Shown here one piece after another: positions 1-7,752 of a stretch of DNA of 64,000 nucleotides; positions within the stretch are counted from its first letter, which is position 1, and each line of letters starts with the position of its first letter. The DNA is from Elusimicrobiota bacterium (GTDB lineage: Bacteria > Elusimicrobiota > Elusimicrobia > UBA1565 > UBA9628). The stretch is from the NCBI GenBank assembly GCA_016194705.1, contig JACQAZ010000041.1, forward strand, positions 62,001 to 126,000. The letters run 5' to 3'. The notes below the pieces were generated by a model. That model made no database searches. It was not told the origin of the DNA and saw only the letters and a program-made list of their open reading frames with translations. A program made the translations under genes and the position numbers.

Positions 1-147
1 CGAGCCGTTGTCGCCGAGCACGCCGATCTTGGCGCCGTAGTAAAATGAGATGTGGATCCCTTTGAGGACCTGCTTCTTGGGCGGGTGGATGCGCCCGACG
101 TCGATCATCGAGTAGATGATCTGCTTCGTGTCGACGGTGCTGGCCAT
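1..147 (-). CDS. ettA: EttA, energy-dependent translational throttle ABC-F ATPase (N-terminal 49 codons, partial)
   Basis: The reverse strand begins MASTVDTKQIIYSMIDVGRI, then PPKKQVLKG and a run ending GAKIGVLGDNGS, which is the start of the first ABC domain up to the Walker A of EttA. EttA binds the ribosomal E site and gates elongation according to ATP/ADP level. Start ATG at 147 follows an AAGGAG Shine-Dalgarno. The gene lies 12 nt behind the CoA-transferase beta subunit and is probably co-transcribed with it. It runs off the left edge. Family assignment rests on the N-terminal signature; the second ABC domain is not visible. Confidence 0.85.
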   Translation of the reverse strand, partial: MASTVDTKQIIYSMIDVGRIHPPKKQVLKGIHISFYYGAKIGVLGDNGS

Positions 148-159
148 GGCTGTGACTCC

Positions 160-894
160 TTACTTGATGTGCAGGCGCTTCGGATCGAGTTTCTCGCGCA
201 GCAGCTTGATCTCGTCGTCGTGCGGAAGATCGACCGCGCCGAGAGGGTCGCGGCTCGTGAGCTTCCAGCCCAGGTTCTCCTGGGCCTGCTCCTTCGTGAC
301 GCCCGGATAAAGCGCGGTCAATACGAGCTCGCCGGTCTTCGCGTCCGGTTCCATGATGCCCATGTTCGTGATGACCTTCTTGACGCGCTTGCCCGTGCTG
401 GTGATGAAGTCGACCTTCTCCGGGAAGGCGCGGCGGTCGAGTTTCGTGACGATCAGGACCCGCGCCGCGTGCAAAGCGATCTCGGAGGCGCCGCCCGAGC
501 CGGGAAGGCGCACTTTGGGGTTCTCGTACGGGCCTACGACGGTCGTGTTGATGTTGCCGAACTTGTCGACTTGCGCGCCGCCCAAAAAGCCGACCTGGAT
601 CTTCCCGTTCTGCAGAAAGCACTGGAAAATGTCCTGCATGGAGCAGACCATCAGAGAGCCCGTGACCAAGGCCGGATCGCCGATCGAGGGGGGCACGCGC
701 TCGGGGATGGCGCCCACGGCCCCGGACTCATAAATCAGAGTCATGTTCGGGGCATGAGTCGCGCGCGCGAGGTTGCAGGCGAGGTTGGGCAGCCCGATGC
801 CGACGAAGACGACGTCGCCGTCCTTGATCTCGCGGGCGGCGAGCACGCACATGAGCTCGTTGAGCGTGAAGGCGGTCTCGGCGGTCTGGGGCAC
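160..894 (-). CDS. CoA-transferase subunit B, glutaconate CoA-transferase (GctB) type
   Basis: 244 aa. Family I CoA-transferase beta subunit that swaps CoA between an acyl-CoA and a free carboxylate. The segment TLIYESGAVG (Glu56) matches the conserved ENG/ESG motif that carries the catalytic glutamate, close to Glu54 of Acidaminococcus GctB. GFLGGAQVDKFGNINTT is the typical cofactor-binding stretch. Start is GTG at 894: a TAGAAT -10-like box ends 6 nt upstream, suggesting a leaderless transcript. The likely alpha partner is at 1810-2715, separated by an unrelated gene, which is unusual because these subunits are normally adjacent. Substrate cannot be read from sequence; glutaconate, 3-oxoadipate or a steroid-type acid are all possible. 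Confidence 0.85.
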   Translation of the reverse strand: MPQTAETAFTLNELMCVLAAREIKDGDVVFVGIGLPNLACNLARATHAPNMTLIYESGAVGAIPERVPPSIGDPALVTGSLMVCSMQDIFQCFLQNGKIQVGFLGGAQVDKFGNINTTVVGPYENPKVRLPGSGGASEIALHAARVLIVTKLDRRAFPEKVDFITSTGKRVKKVITNMGIMEPDAKTGELVLTALYPGVTKEQAQENLGWKLTSRDPLGAVDLPHDDEIKLLREKLDPKRLHIK

Positions 895-929
895 GAGAAG
901 ATTCTAGGAAATTGAGGGCGTGCCGTCGA
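895..929 (-). promoter_or_regulatory. Predicted leaderless promoter of CoA-transferase subunit B
   Basis: On the minus strand TAGAAT occupies 906 to 901 and TCGACG 929 to 924, 17 bp apart (4/6 match to TTGACA). Six nucleotides separate the -10 from the GTG start at 894, so transcription would begin at about the start codon. Confidence 0.5.
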
Positions 930-982
930 GAAGGACTGCCGGAGGAACTGTTGCCGGCAAGAGTCTACAACCCTGGCACCGC

Positions 983-1759
983 TCAGCGGGAGGCACAATA
1001 CTGCGAGTGCTCGCCCTTCGCGTCGCTGAGGCACATCTTGAGCTTGCCGCCGTCGCGCCACTCCTCGGGTCCCTGCACGGCGGCCTTGCCGGTGCGCCAG
1101 GGATCGAGGACGGCGCACAGCCCGGAGGTCTTCCCGCAGACGCGAACCGAGGCGTGCTCGGCGGCGGCGCCGGCGACGGTGTGCAGGATCCGGTTCGTGA
1201 TCATCTCGGTGTGCCCGACGTCGAGCCGGCTCCACGGCTCCTCCCAGAGGCGCGCGTCGATCTCGTCGGCCCAGTCGCCGCAGCGGCCCCAGACGCGCTT
1301 CTCGTCGCGCCGCATGTCCTCGATGCGCCCCGCCAGTTGGCGCGCGATCTTGTCGTCGTATTGGTTCCGGTTCTGCTTGTTCATGATGGCTTCGAGGCGC
1401 TGCATGTCGCCGGGGAGCTGCTTGTTCTGGAGGTCGTAGAGCGAGAGGGCGACGATTTCGTCGGGGAGCTTGAGCGCAGAGATCGAACCGTTGACCGCGG
1501 GGTCGTCGTGAAAGACCCAGCCCTGGCTTAGCCGGCGCGCGACGTGCCGCTGGTAGAGGTCGAAGACGCGGTTGAACTCGGCGCGCTCCTCGGGCGTGAA
1601 GCCGTGGTAGAGGCGCCGGAGCTCGGCGCTCGCGCCGATCTGCGAGACGAGCTGGGGAGACGCCTGCGAGACCACCGCCGCCGGCGCGGAGGGGACGCCT
1701 TCCTCAGCGCTTATCAGGGAGCCGCACGACAGCGCAAGCACGAGCAGGAGGACTCTCAT
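983..1759 (-). CDS. Secreted protein of unknown function
   Basis: 258 aa. The first 18 or so residues (MRVLLLVLALSCGSLISA) form a classical signal peptide with cleavage near SAEE. The rest is a soluble, mostly helical, charged domain with five or so cysteines in the C-terminal half (RCGDW, VRVCGK, LCAVL, KMCLSD, QYCASR), fitting a disulfide-containing exported protein. I do not recognise a family. It sits between the two CoA-transferase subunit genes but has its own promoter and no obvious functional tie to them. Start ATG at 1759 is set by the leaderless promoter. Confidence 0.7.
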   Translation of the reverse strand: MRVLLLVLALSCGSLISAEEGVPSAPAAVVSQASPQLVSQIGASAELRRLYHGFTPEERAEFNRVFDLYQRHVARRLSQGWVFHDDPAVNGSISALKLPDEIVALSLYDLQNKQLPGDMQRLEAIMNKQNRNQYDDKIARQLAGRIEDMRRDEKRVWGRCGDWADEIDARLWEEPWSRLDVGHTEMITNRILHTVAGAAAEHASVRVCGKTSGLCAVLDPWRTGKAAVQGPEEWRDGGKLKMCLSDAKGEHSQYCASR

Positions 1760-1794
1760 TCGGGAATGATAGATCGTCCGCTCCGGGAAGTCAA
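1760..1794 (-). promoter_or_regulatory. Strong sigma70-type leaderless promoter
   Basis: Minus strand: TTGACT at 1794 to 1789, 17-bp spacer, TATCAT at 1771 to 1766, then 6 nt to the ATG at 1759. Of the leaderless set this has the clearest -35. Confidence 0.7.
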
Positions 1795-1809
1795 GCCGCC
1801 GGCAGCCGC

Positions 1810-2715
1810 TTAGTACCCGTAGTTGACGCCGGCACAGACGAGGTCCTTGGCCTTGAGGCGCTCGGCGAGGCCGGGGTTCCTCTTCATGTAGCCCGCACGG
1901 TCCCGGACGCCGAAGACGAACTCGTCGAGGTACTTCTTCAGAGAGGCCTCATCGCGGGCGATCTTGTCCCAAGCGGCGTAGAAATCGTTGTCGCGGTCGT
2001 AATAGCCCTGCGCGTAGGACGGGTGCGCGCCCCAGGGTTCGCAGACCACGGCGTCGACTTGGAGCCCGGGGATCAAAGTGCGGTTGGGATCGGAGCGGAT
2101 GACCGACTCCTCGACGATCTCCTCGACGACGACGATGACTTTCTTCGAGGCGAAGGCCGCCTCCTTCTGGACGCCCATGAGGCCCCAGATTTGAGTGTTT
2201 CCGCTTTGATCCGCGCGCTGAGCGTGCACGATCGTGACATCGGGACGCAGGGCCGGCACGGCGGCGAGCTTCTCCCCGGTGAAGGGGCAATCGACCTGCT
2301 TGATCAGTTTGTTCGCCTTCGGTATGTCGGTCCCGCCGTAGTTGCGCAGCGGCCAGAAGGGGAGATTGGCCGAACCCGCGCAGAGCCGCGCGACCATGCC
2401 GAAGTGCGAATACTCCTCGAGCTCGAGCGTCGGGGGCTTGGACTCGACCGCGCGGCGGAAGGCGTGCAGCGAGCCGATGCCGGGATTGCCGGCCCAGGAG
2501 AACACGAGCTTTTTGGCGCAGCCGGCCGCGATCATCTGGTCGTAGATCAGGTCGGGGGTCAGGCGCGCCAGGGTGAGGCCTTTTCTTCCTTGGCGGATGA
2601 TCTCATGGCCGGCGGCGAAGCAGATGAGGTGGGTGAAGCCCTCGATGACGACGGTGTCGCCGTCCTTGACGAGCGAGGCCACGGTTTCTTTCATCGTCGC
2701 CCGCTTGTCCTTCAC
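1810..2715 (-). CDS. CoA-transferase subunit A, glutaconate CoA-transferase (GctA) type
   Basis: 301 aa. Alpha subunit of a family I CoA-transferase: the N-terminal lid KDGDTVVIEGFTH, FSWAGNPGIGSLHAFRRA and VTIVHAQRADQSGNTQIWG are characteristic. Pairs with the beta subunit at 160-894. Start GTG at 2715 has a TAGAAT box 6 nt upstream, so each subunit appears to have its own leaderless promoter even though they must be made in equal amounts. The substrate is unknown. The gene is close to, but not in one operon with, the aminotransferase/P5C dehydrogenase cluster upstream, so a role in amino-acid fermentation is plausible but unproven. Confidence 0.85.
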   Translation of the reverse strand: MKDKRATMKETVASLVKDGDTVVIEGFTHLICFAAGHEIIRQGRKGLTLARLTPDLIYDQMIAAGCAKKLVFSWAGNPGIGSLHAFRRAVESKPPTLELEEYSHFGMVARLCAGSANLPFWPLRNYGGTDIPKANKLIKQVDCPFTGEKLAAVPALRPDVTIVHAQRADQSGNTQIWGLMGVQKEAAFASKKVIVVVEEIVEESVIRSDPNRTLIPGLQVDAVVCEPWGAHPSYAQGYYDRDNDFYAAWDKIARDEASLKKYLDEFVFGVRDRAGYMKRNPGLAERLKAKDLVCAGVNYGY

Positions 2716-2727
2716 GCCGGTATTCTA
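2716..2727 (-). promoter_or_regulatory. Leaderless -10 box of CoA-transferase subunit A
   Basis: Minus strand TAGAAT at 2727 to 2722, then 6 nt to the GTG at 2715. No convincing -35 at 16 to 18 bp. Confidence 0.4.
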
Positions 2728-2728
2728 G

Positions 2729-3952
2729 CTAAATCGAGGGCGAGGCCGACATGGCCCGGTCGAACGCGTCGATGAAGTCCTGGTTCATCTCGACGCCGCC
2801 CTCGGTCTGCGCTCCGCCGGAAAGTGCCGCGAGGAAATGCTTTTCGGGCACGTCGAGGCAGACGCGCGCGAGCACCTGCAGGACGCGCGCGCGGTACGCG
2901 GCGTCGCCGAGCCGCCCTTTGAGCCACTTGTTCCAGAGATGCGCCCGGAACGGATTGAGCTCGAGGTGCTTCTCGCCGCCGAAACTTCCGAGGTCCTCCT
3001 CCATCTTCGAGAAGTCGCGCGGGCGGTGGTGCGCGCCCGGGGCGCGCATGACGAGGATGCGGAAGACGTCGGCGAAAGTCTCCCGAGAAGGATCGGCGAA
3101 GGAATGGTAGAGCTTGGCCTGCCGGATCGCCTCCTTGCCCTCGCCGGTGTCGAGGGCTTTCTTCACCTTTAATTCATACGCCCGGTCCAAGGCGGCTTGG
3201 CCGGCGGATTTCTGCGCGTGGAGGAAGAGGTTCAGCACGGCGTGCCCGTGCTCGTGGAAAAAGGTGGACTGGACGTCGGTGTCGTCGTAGCTCTCGGGCT
3301 CGGGGCCCATCGTCATCCGGATGTTCTGCTTCTTGATCGGATGTCCCGTCGTGTGGCCGTTGATCTTCTCGCCCTTGGGAACGTCGCGCAAGCGCGCCCA
3401 GATCGCGTAGTCCGCGGCGCCGCCGGCGGTCTCGACGGCCAGCCGGCGCGCTTCCTTCAAATGGTCCTTGAAGCTCTTGCTGCGCAAATATTCGAGGACG
3501 TTGGGATTGCGCGAGGCCGCGTTGAGTCGCAGGGCCGGCGCGGGCGTGCGCTGCGACGGAGTGAAGGCGTAGCGGAACCTCTGGGCCTTGTCGAACCTCT
3601 CGGCGGCTTGCGCGGCCCTCGTTTCCGGGGCGGGCTCCGGGGACTCGGATTTTGCCGGCGGCTCGGGGAGCGCGCCCTCGTCACGGCTCGCGGCAGCCTC
3701 GACGGCCGCAGCGTTGGGTGCGATCGGCTGGGCTCCTCGAGGCACCGCCGCTTCCGCAGCTGGCAAGGTCGGGGGAACGCTTGGAATCTCCGCGGTCGGG
3801 ACGAGATTTGCCGCCGCCAAAGTCCCAGCCGTCGGCACCAGCGGCGCCGAGACGATCGGGACGATCTTGCCGCCCGGATCGGGCGCCGGGACGTCCTTGG
3901 CGACGGGCGCGGCCCAGGTGGCGGCGCAGAAAAGGATGAGCCGGAAGCTCAT
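2729..3952 (-). CDS. Putative secreted zinc metallopeptidase (HEHGH)
   Basis: 407 aa. A short signal peptide (MSFRLILFCAATWAAP) is followed by a long Pro/Ala/Glu-rich low-complexity linker to about residue 130, then a folded domain. FHEHGHAVLNLFLH contains an HExxH zinc-binding motif, and SRETFADVF downstream could supply the third, glutamate ligand, as in gluzincins. The peptidase call is from the motif only; I do not recognise a named family. Start ATG at 3952 lies 6 nt after a TACAAT box. Free-standing gene, convergent with nothing; the operon upstream ends at a hairpin at 3989-4022. Confidence 0.6.
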   Translation of the reverse strand: MSFRLILFCAATWAAPVAKDVPAPDPGGKIVPIVSAPLVPTAGTLAAANLVPTAEIPSVPPTLPAAEAAVPRGAQPIAPNAAAVEAAASRDEGALPEPPAKSESPEPAPETRAAQAAERFDKAQRFRYAFTPSQRTPAPALRLNAASRNPNVLEYLRSKSFKDHLKEARRLAVETAGGAADYAIWARLRDVPKGEKINGHTTGHPIKKQNIRMTMGPEPESYDDTDVQSTFFHEHGHAVLNLFLHAQKSAGQAALDRAYELKVKKALDTGEGKEAIRQAKLYHSFADPSRETFADVFRILVMRAPGAHHRPRDFSKMEEDLGSFGGEKHLELNPFRAHLWNKWLKGRLGDAAYRARVLQVLARVCLDVPEKHFLAALSGGAQTEGGVEMNQDFIDAFDRAMSASPSI

Positions 3953-3987
3953 GCGGATATTGTAGCGGGGGATCTCGTCTTTGTGAT
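3953..3987 (-). promoter_or_regulatory. Predicted leaderless promoter of the putative metallopeptidase
   Basis: Minus strand TACAAT at 3964 to 3959, 6 nt before the ATG at 3952. ATCACA at 3987 to 3982 lies 17 bp upstream (4/6 match to TTGACA). Confidence 0.5.
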
Positions 3988-3988
3988 G

Positions 3989-4022
3989 GGCCCAGCGGCC
4001 GAAATCCGGGGGCCGTTGGGCC
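3989..4022 (-). terminator. GC-rich hairpin after the aminotransferase operon
   Basis: Arms GGCCCAGCGGCC (3989-4000) and GGCCGTTGGGCC (4011-4022) can form a 12-bp stem with one G-T wobble and a 10-nt loop, just past the stop codon at 4026 on the minus strand. There is no clear U-tract, so it is a hairpin of terminator shape rather than a textbook intrinsic terminator. Confidence 0.5.
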
Positions 4023-4025
4023 TAC

Positions 4026-4583
4026 TTAGAGCCCGGAGACGAGCTCGTCGGAGAGCGCCGCGGCGAGCGAGAATATCTTCTCATAAGCCGCGGATCGCGA
4101 GGCGCTCTCGAATTGCTCCTCGGCCAGCCGCCGCGCGAGGACGGCGAAAGGCCCTTGGGCGGGGTCCTTGCGCATCGCGTCGAACGAGCCGTAGTACGGC
4201 GCGAAAGGGTCCAGCTTGCCGGCCGCCTCCAGCTTGGCGCCGAGCTCGTCGGCGTCCGAGCGCGGCAGCGCCTTGCGCGAGATCGACTTCAACGCCTTGC
4301 GGCTCGCGAGCAGTTCGCCGGAGAAGCGCGCCTTGAGCCGTTCGGCGACGAGCCGGTCGAACGGGTCGCCGCCGGAGCGCTGCTCGAGCAGGACCGAGAG
4401 GAGAATGAAGAGAAAGAGGCGGCGCGCTTGTTCGCGGATCTTGAGCCGCGCGGGCTCGTCGGCGGGCGCGGCGAGAAGGCCGCAAGACGCCAATCCGTCG
4501 ACCAGCCGCTGCGACGCGGCGGAGGCCGCGTTCATGAGCTCATCGGCTCGGGCCGCGGGATCGCGGCGTTCGGGGCGGGGCAT
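4026..4583 (-). CDS. Hypothetical helical protein
   Basis: 185 aa, no signal peptide or membrane segment apart from a moderately hydrophobic helix (RRLFLFILLSVLLEQ, about residues 55-69). Ala/Arg/Leu-rich and probably all-helical. It starts 3 nt after the stop of the TMTC-like gene and closes the operon before the hairpin at 3989-4022. I see no family signature. Position suggests it is translated with the membrane TPR protein. Confidence 0.55.
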   Translation of the reverse strand: MPRPERRDPAARADELMNAASAASQRLVDGLASCGLLAAPADEPARLKIREQARRLFLFILLSVLLEQRSGGDPFDRLVAERLKARFSGELLASRKALKSISRKALPRSDADELGAKLEAAGKLDPFAPYYGSFDAMRKDPAQGPFAVLARRLAEEQFESASRSAAYEKIFSLAAALSDELVSGL

Positions 4584-4586
4584 GGG

Positions 4587-6413
4587 CTAGAGCGCCGTCA
4601 TCAGGATCATCGGTTCGGCCCACTCGACCTCGTCCGGGCGTAGCGCGGGGGCCCCTTGCAGACGACGGAGGTTGGCCTGGGCGGCTTTGAGATCGGGTTT
4701 GAGGAGGAGGGCGCGGCGCAATCCCGCGACCCCCTCGGAGCTCCGGCCGAGCAGGGCGAGCGCGGCGCCTTCGTTGCCGGTGGCCTCGGCGTTGTCGGGG
4801 CGCAGCCGCAGGGCCTCGCGGTAGTGCTCGAGCGCCTCCGCGCAGCGGCCCCGGCGGCAGAGGATGTCGGCGTAGAGGCTCTGGGCGTGAGAGCGGAAGT
4901 TTTCGGGCGCCGAGAGGCTCCTCTGGGCCTCCTCCTGCGCCTCTGCGAGCTTTCCGGTCTTCGCCAGAACCACGCCGATGTTGTAGTCCACGATCAGGTC
5001 GGGCTCAAGACGGAGCGCGGACCTCAGCTGCTCGAGCGCCTCGGCGGCGCGTCCCGCCTCCGAGAGGGCGATCCCGAGATTGTTGCGCGCCTGGGCATAG
5101 CCCGGCCGCAGCCGCACGGCCTCGTCGAACCGGTCCAGGGCCGCTTGACTCTCTCCCTTTTGCAGAAGGAAGGTCCCCAGCGCGTTGCGCGTCCAGCCGC
5201 AATTGGGGACCGCCTCGACGGAATAGGTGCACAGAGCCCAGGAGCTCGTCCAATGCGCGAGTTGAGCGCGCGTCAGCCCCGTCCAAAGCAGCGCCAGCGC
5301 GCAGGCCGCCGCGGCGGTCCAGCGCCGCGCCGGGCCCTTGAGGCGCGAGGCCGCGGCGGCCGCGGCGAAGGCCAGCCCGATGTGGGGGAGATACGAGTAG
5401 CGGTCCGAAAGCTCGGTGAAGGTGTTGCGCACGACTCCCAGCACGGGCAGGGGCGCGACGAGGTACCAGAGCCAGCCGGCCCAGAGCTCGGGAAGCCGCC
5501 GCCTCGCGCGCCACGCGGCCGCGGAGAGCGCGGCCAGCAGCAAGGCCGCGCGCGCCGCGCGCCACGCCGCCGAGCCGGGAACGGGGTCGAGGCCGAGCGT
5601 CGGGTAAAATAAAGTCAGCTTCGCCGGCCAAAGCGTTTTGGCGAGACACGAGCCGTACGCGGTGACCGAATCCAGGAGCCTCAGGCCCAAAGGGACCCGC
5701 GACATCGCGCGCAGGTTGCCTTGCTGGGCGACGAAAGTCAGGAGGGCCGCGCCGGCCGCGAGCCCCCAAAGCGGCCATTTTTCGGCGGCCAGAGGGGCGA
5801 GGCCCTTCTTCCAGCGCCCGAGCGGCCAGGAGTCCAGCGCGAGCAGCAGCAGGGGGAGGGACGCCGAGGCCGGCTTGGCCGCCAGCGAGAGCGCGAAGAG
5901 CCCGGACACCGCGGCCATCTTGGATGCCGCGGGCTTCTCCGCGTAGGCCAAGTACGAGAAGACGGAGCCGAGGAAGAACAGCGCGTTGAGCAGGCCTTTG
6001 CGCTCGGCGATCCAGGCGACGGGCTCGACGCGCAGGGGATGGACGGCGAAGAGGATCGCGGCCAACGCGGCGGGCCAAGGGGCGAGCTTGAAGCGGGTCA
6101 GGACGACGAACAAGAGGCCCGAATTGAGGGCGTGCAGAAGCACGTTGGTCAGGTGGTAGCCCCAGGCCTGAGTCCCGTAGACCTGCGAGTCGAGCATCAG
6201 CGAGAGCCAGGTCAAGGGGTGCCAAAACTCGCAGAACAAGGTCGTGAGCGCCCAGCCGGCGCTCCTAAAGTTCAGGCCGGAGCGCACCCAGGCGTTGGCG
6301 GTGACGTAGCGGTCGTCGTCGATCAGGATGAAGTCGTGGCCCACCGCGGGCCAAAAAACAACGGCCGTGAGAAGGAGCACGACGGCTCCCGGGACCCAGC
6401 GCGGCGTCTTCAG
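4587..6413 (-). CDS. TMTC-like multi-pass membrane protein with C-terminal TPRs
   Basis: About 608 aa. The first 400 or so residues hold about ten hydrophobic helices with features of the TMTC/PMT-like family: HDFILIDDDRYVT and FWHPLTWLSLMLD in the first loop, then HALNSGLLFVVL, FAVHPLRVEPVAWIAERK and LSDRYSYLPHIG. The last 200 residues contain about five TPR units (for example AQARNNLGIALSEAGRAAEALEQ split over two helices). Related proteins are thought to transfer sugars from lipid-linked donors to exported proteins. The likely start is CTG at 6413, overlapping the TGA of the aminotransferase, with GGAG 8 nt upstream; a GTG slightly downstream is an alternative. Longer readings overlap the aminotransferase and are not credible. 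Confidence 0.75.
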   Translation of the reverse strand: MKTPRWVPGAVVLLLTAVVFWPAVGHDFILIDDDRYVTANAWVRSGLNFRSAGWALTTLFCEFWHPLTWLSLMLDSQVYGTQAWGYHLTNVLLHALNSGLLFVVLTRFKLAPWPAALAAILFAVHPLRVEPVAWIAERKGLLNALFFLGSVFSYLAYAEKPAASKMAAVSGLFALSLAAKPASASLPLLLLALDSWPLGRWKKGLAPLAAEKWPLWGLAAGAALLTFVAQQGNLRAMSRVPLGLRLLDSVTAYGSCLAKTLWPAKLTLFYPTLGLDPVPGSAAWRAARAALLLAALSAAAWRARRRLPELWAGWLWYLVAPLPVLGVVRNTFTELSDRYSYLPHIGLAFAAAAAASRLKGPARRWTAAAACALALLWTGLTRAQLAHWTSSWALCTYSVEAVPNCGWTRNALGTFLLQKGESQAALDRFDEAVRLRPGYAQARNNLGIALSEAGRAAEALEQLRSALRLEPDLIVDYNIGVVLAKTGKLAEAQEEAQRSLSAPENFRSHAQSLYADILCRRGRCAEALEHYREALRLRPDNAEATGNEGAALALLGRSSEGVAGLRRALLLKPDLKAAQANLRRLQGAPALRPDEVEWAEPMILMTAL

Positions 6414-7750
6414 GCCGTCAGCTCGCGGAGGCACTCTTCGAGTATGGAGAGTCCCGTGTCGACGTCGTAGGCGTTGAGCACGAGAGGGGGTGCTACGCGG
6501 ATGACCGACTTGCCGCAGGACAGCAGGAGCAGGCCCTTCGAGAAGGCTCTGAGCTCGAGCTCGTGGGTCAGCTCGCCGGCCGGCTCCTTGGTCGCTCTGT
6601 CCTTGACGAACTCGACGCCGATCATCAAGCCCACGCCGCGCACGTCGCCGATGCAGGCGAATTTTTGCGAGAGCTTTCGCAGGCCCGCGATCAGGCGCTC
6701 GCCCATCTTGCGCGCGTTCTCGCAGAGCTCGCCCTCGACGAGCGCCAGCGTCGCCAGCGCCGCGGCGCAGCCGACGGGATTGCCGCCGAAGGTCGTGCCG
6801 TGCGTGCCCTGCTTCCAGGTCATCACGCGCTCCTTGGCGAGTATGGCTCCGATAGGGAGCCCCGAGCCAAGACCCTTGGCGGTCAAGAGAACGTCGGGCG
6901 TGACGCCGAAGTAGTCGGCGGCCCACATCTTGCCCGTGCGCCCGACTCCCGTTTGAATCTCGTCGAAAATTAGCAGAATGCCGTTGTCGTCGCAGATCTT
7001 GCGCCAAGCCTTGAGGAACTCGGGCCGCGGCATCACGTAGCCGCCCTCGCCCTGGAAGGGTTCGATGAAGACCGCCGCAATTTCTCTGGGGGAGACCTCG
7101 CGCTCGAAGAGGCGCTGCGCGGCGGCGATGCCGTCGATGCCTGCGTAGGGGTAGTCATACGGAAGATGATAGACATCGGGGAGAAACGGTCCGAAGCCTT
7201 CCTTGTATTTGACCTTGCTCTGCGTCAAAGTGAGCGCTGCGTAGGTCCGGCCGTGGAAGGCGCCATCGAAGGCGATGAGGCGGCTTCGTCCGGTGTGGCA
7301 GCGCGCGAGCTTGACCGCGCCCTCGACGGCCTCCGCGCCGGAATTAGAGAGAAACACGCGCCATTTCTCCTTCGCGCCGCCGGGGGCGAGCTGGGCGAGC
7401 TTCTGGCAGAGCTTGGCCATCGGCTCGTAATAGAAGTCGGTGCCGCAGATATGGAGGAATTTACCGGCTTGTTCCTGTACGGCCTTGACGACGGCAGGGT
7501 GATTGTAGCCGGTGGCCGACACCGCGATCCCGGCCATCCAGTCGATGTAGCGGTTGCCGTCGACGTCCTCGACCATGGCGCCCTTGCCGCCCGCCATGAC
7601 CAGCCCGTATTCCTTTATATAGGAAGGCGAGGTGTATTCCTTGTCGAGGGCGATGATCTTCTGGGCCTTCGGGCCGGGAGGAGGGACCGCGATCCTCGGA
7701 TAGTCGGGCTTGGCGGTCTTCGTTGGCTTGATGGCCGTCTTAGTCGCCAT
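6410..7750 (-). CDS. Class III aminotransferase (GABA/acetylornithine type)
   Basis: 446 aa, full length for the family. PLP-dependent fold type I: FLSNSGAEAVEGAVKLAR binds the phosphate, IFDEIQTGVGRTG carries the ring-binding Asp263, and LLTAKGLGSGLP carries the Schiff-base Lys292. The N-terminal YTSPSYIKEYGLVM is seen in proteins annotated as acetyl-ornithine/4-aminobutyrate aminotransferase family. It probably moves the omega-amino group of a substrate such as GABA, ornithine or lysine to 2-oxoglutarate. It follows the P5C dehydrogenase by 2 nt, has a GGAG Shine-Dalgarno, and belongs to the same operon. The substrate is not resolved. Confidence 0.88.
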   Translation of the reverse strand: MATKTAIKPTKTAKPDYPRIAVPPPGPKAQKIIALDKEYTSPSYIKEYGLVMAGGKGAMVEDVDGNRYIDWMAGIAVSATGYNHPAVVKAVQEQAGKFLHICGTDFYYEPMAKLCQKLAQLAPGGAKEKWRVFLSNSGAEAVEGAVKLARCHTGRSRLIAFDGAFHGRTYAALTLTQSKVKYKEGFGPFLPDVYHLPYDYPYAGIDGIAAAQRLFEREVSPREIAAVFIEPFQGEGGYVMPRPEFLKAWRKICDDNGILLIFDEIQTGVGRTGKMWAADYFGVTPDVLLTAKGLGSGLPIGAILAKERVMTWKQGTHGTTFGGNPVGCAAALATLALVEGELCENARKMGERLIAGLRKLSQKFACIGDVRGVGLMIGVEFVKDRATKEPAGELTHELELRAFSKGLLLLSCGKSVIRVAPPLVLNAYDVDTGLSILEECLRELTA

Positions 7751-7752
7751 CC

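Noticed and set aside
6414..7007. An N-terminal extension of the TMTC-like protein
   Set aside because: It lies wholly within the aminotransferase in another frame and shows no membrane or TPR pattern; the CTG at 6413 with GGAG upstream fits better.
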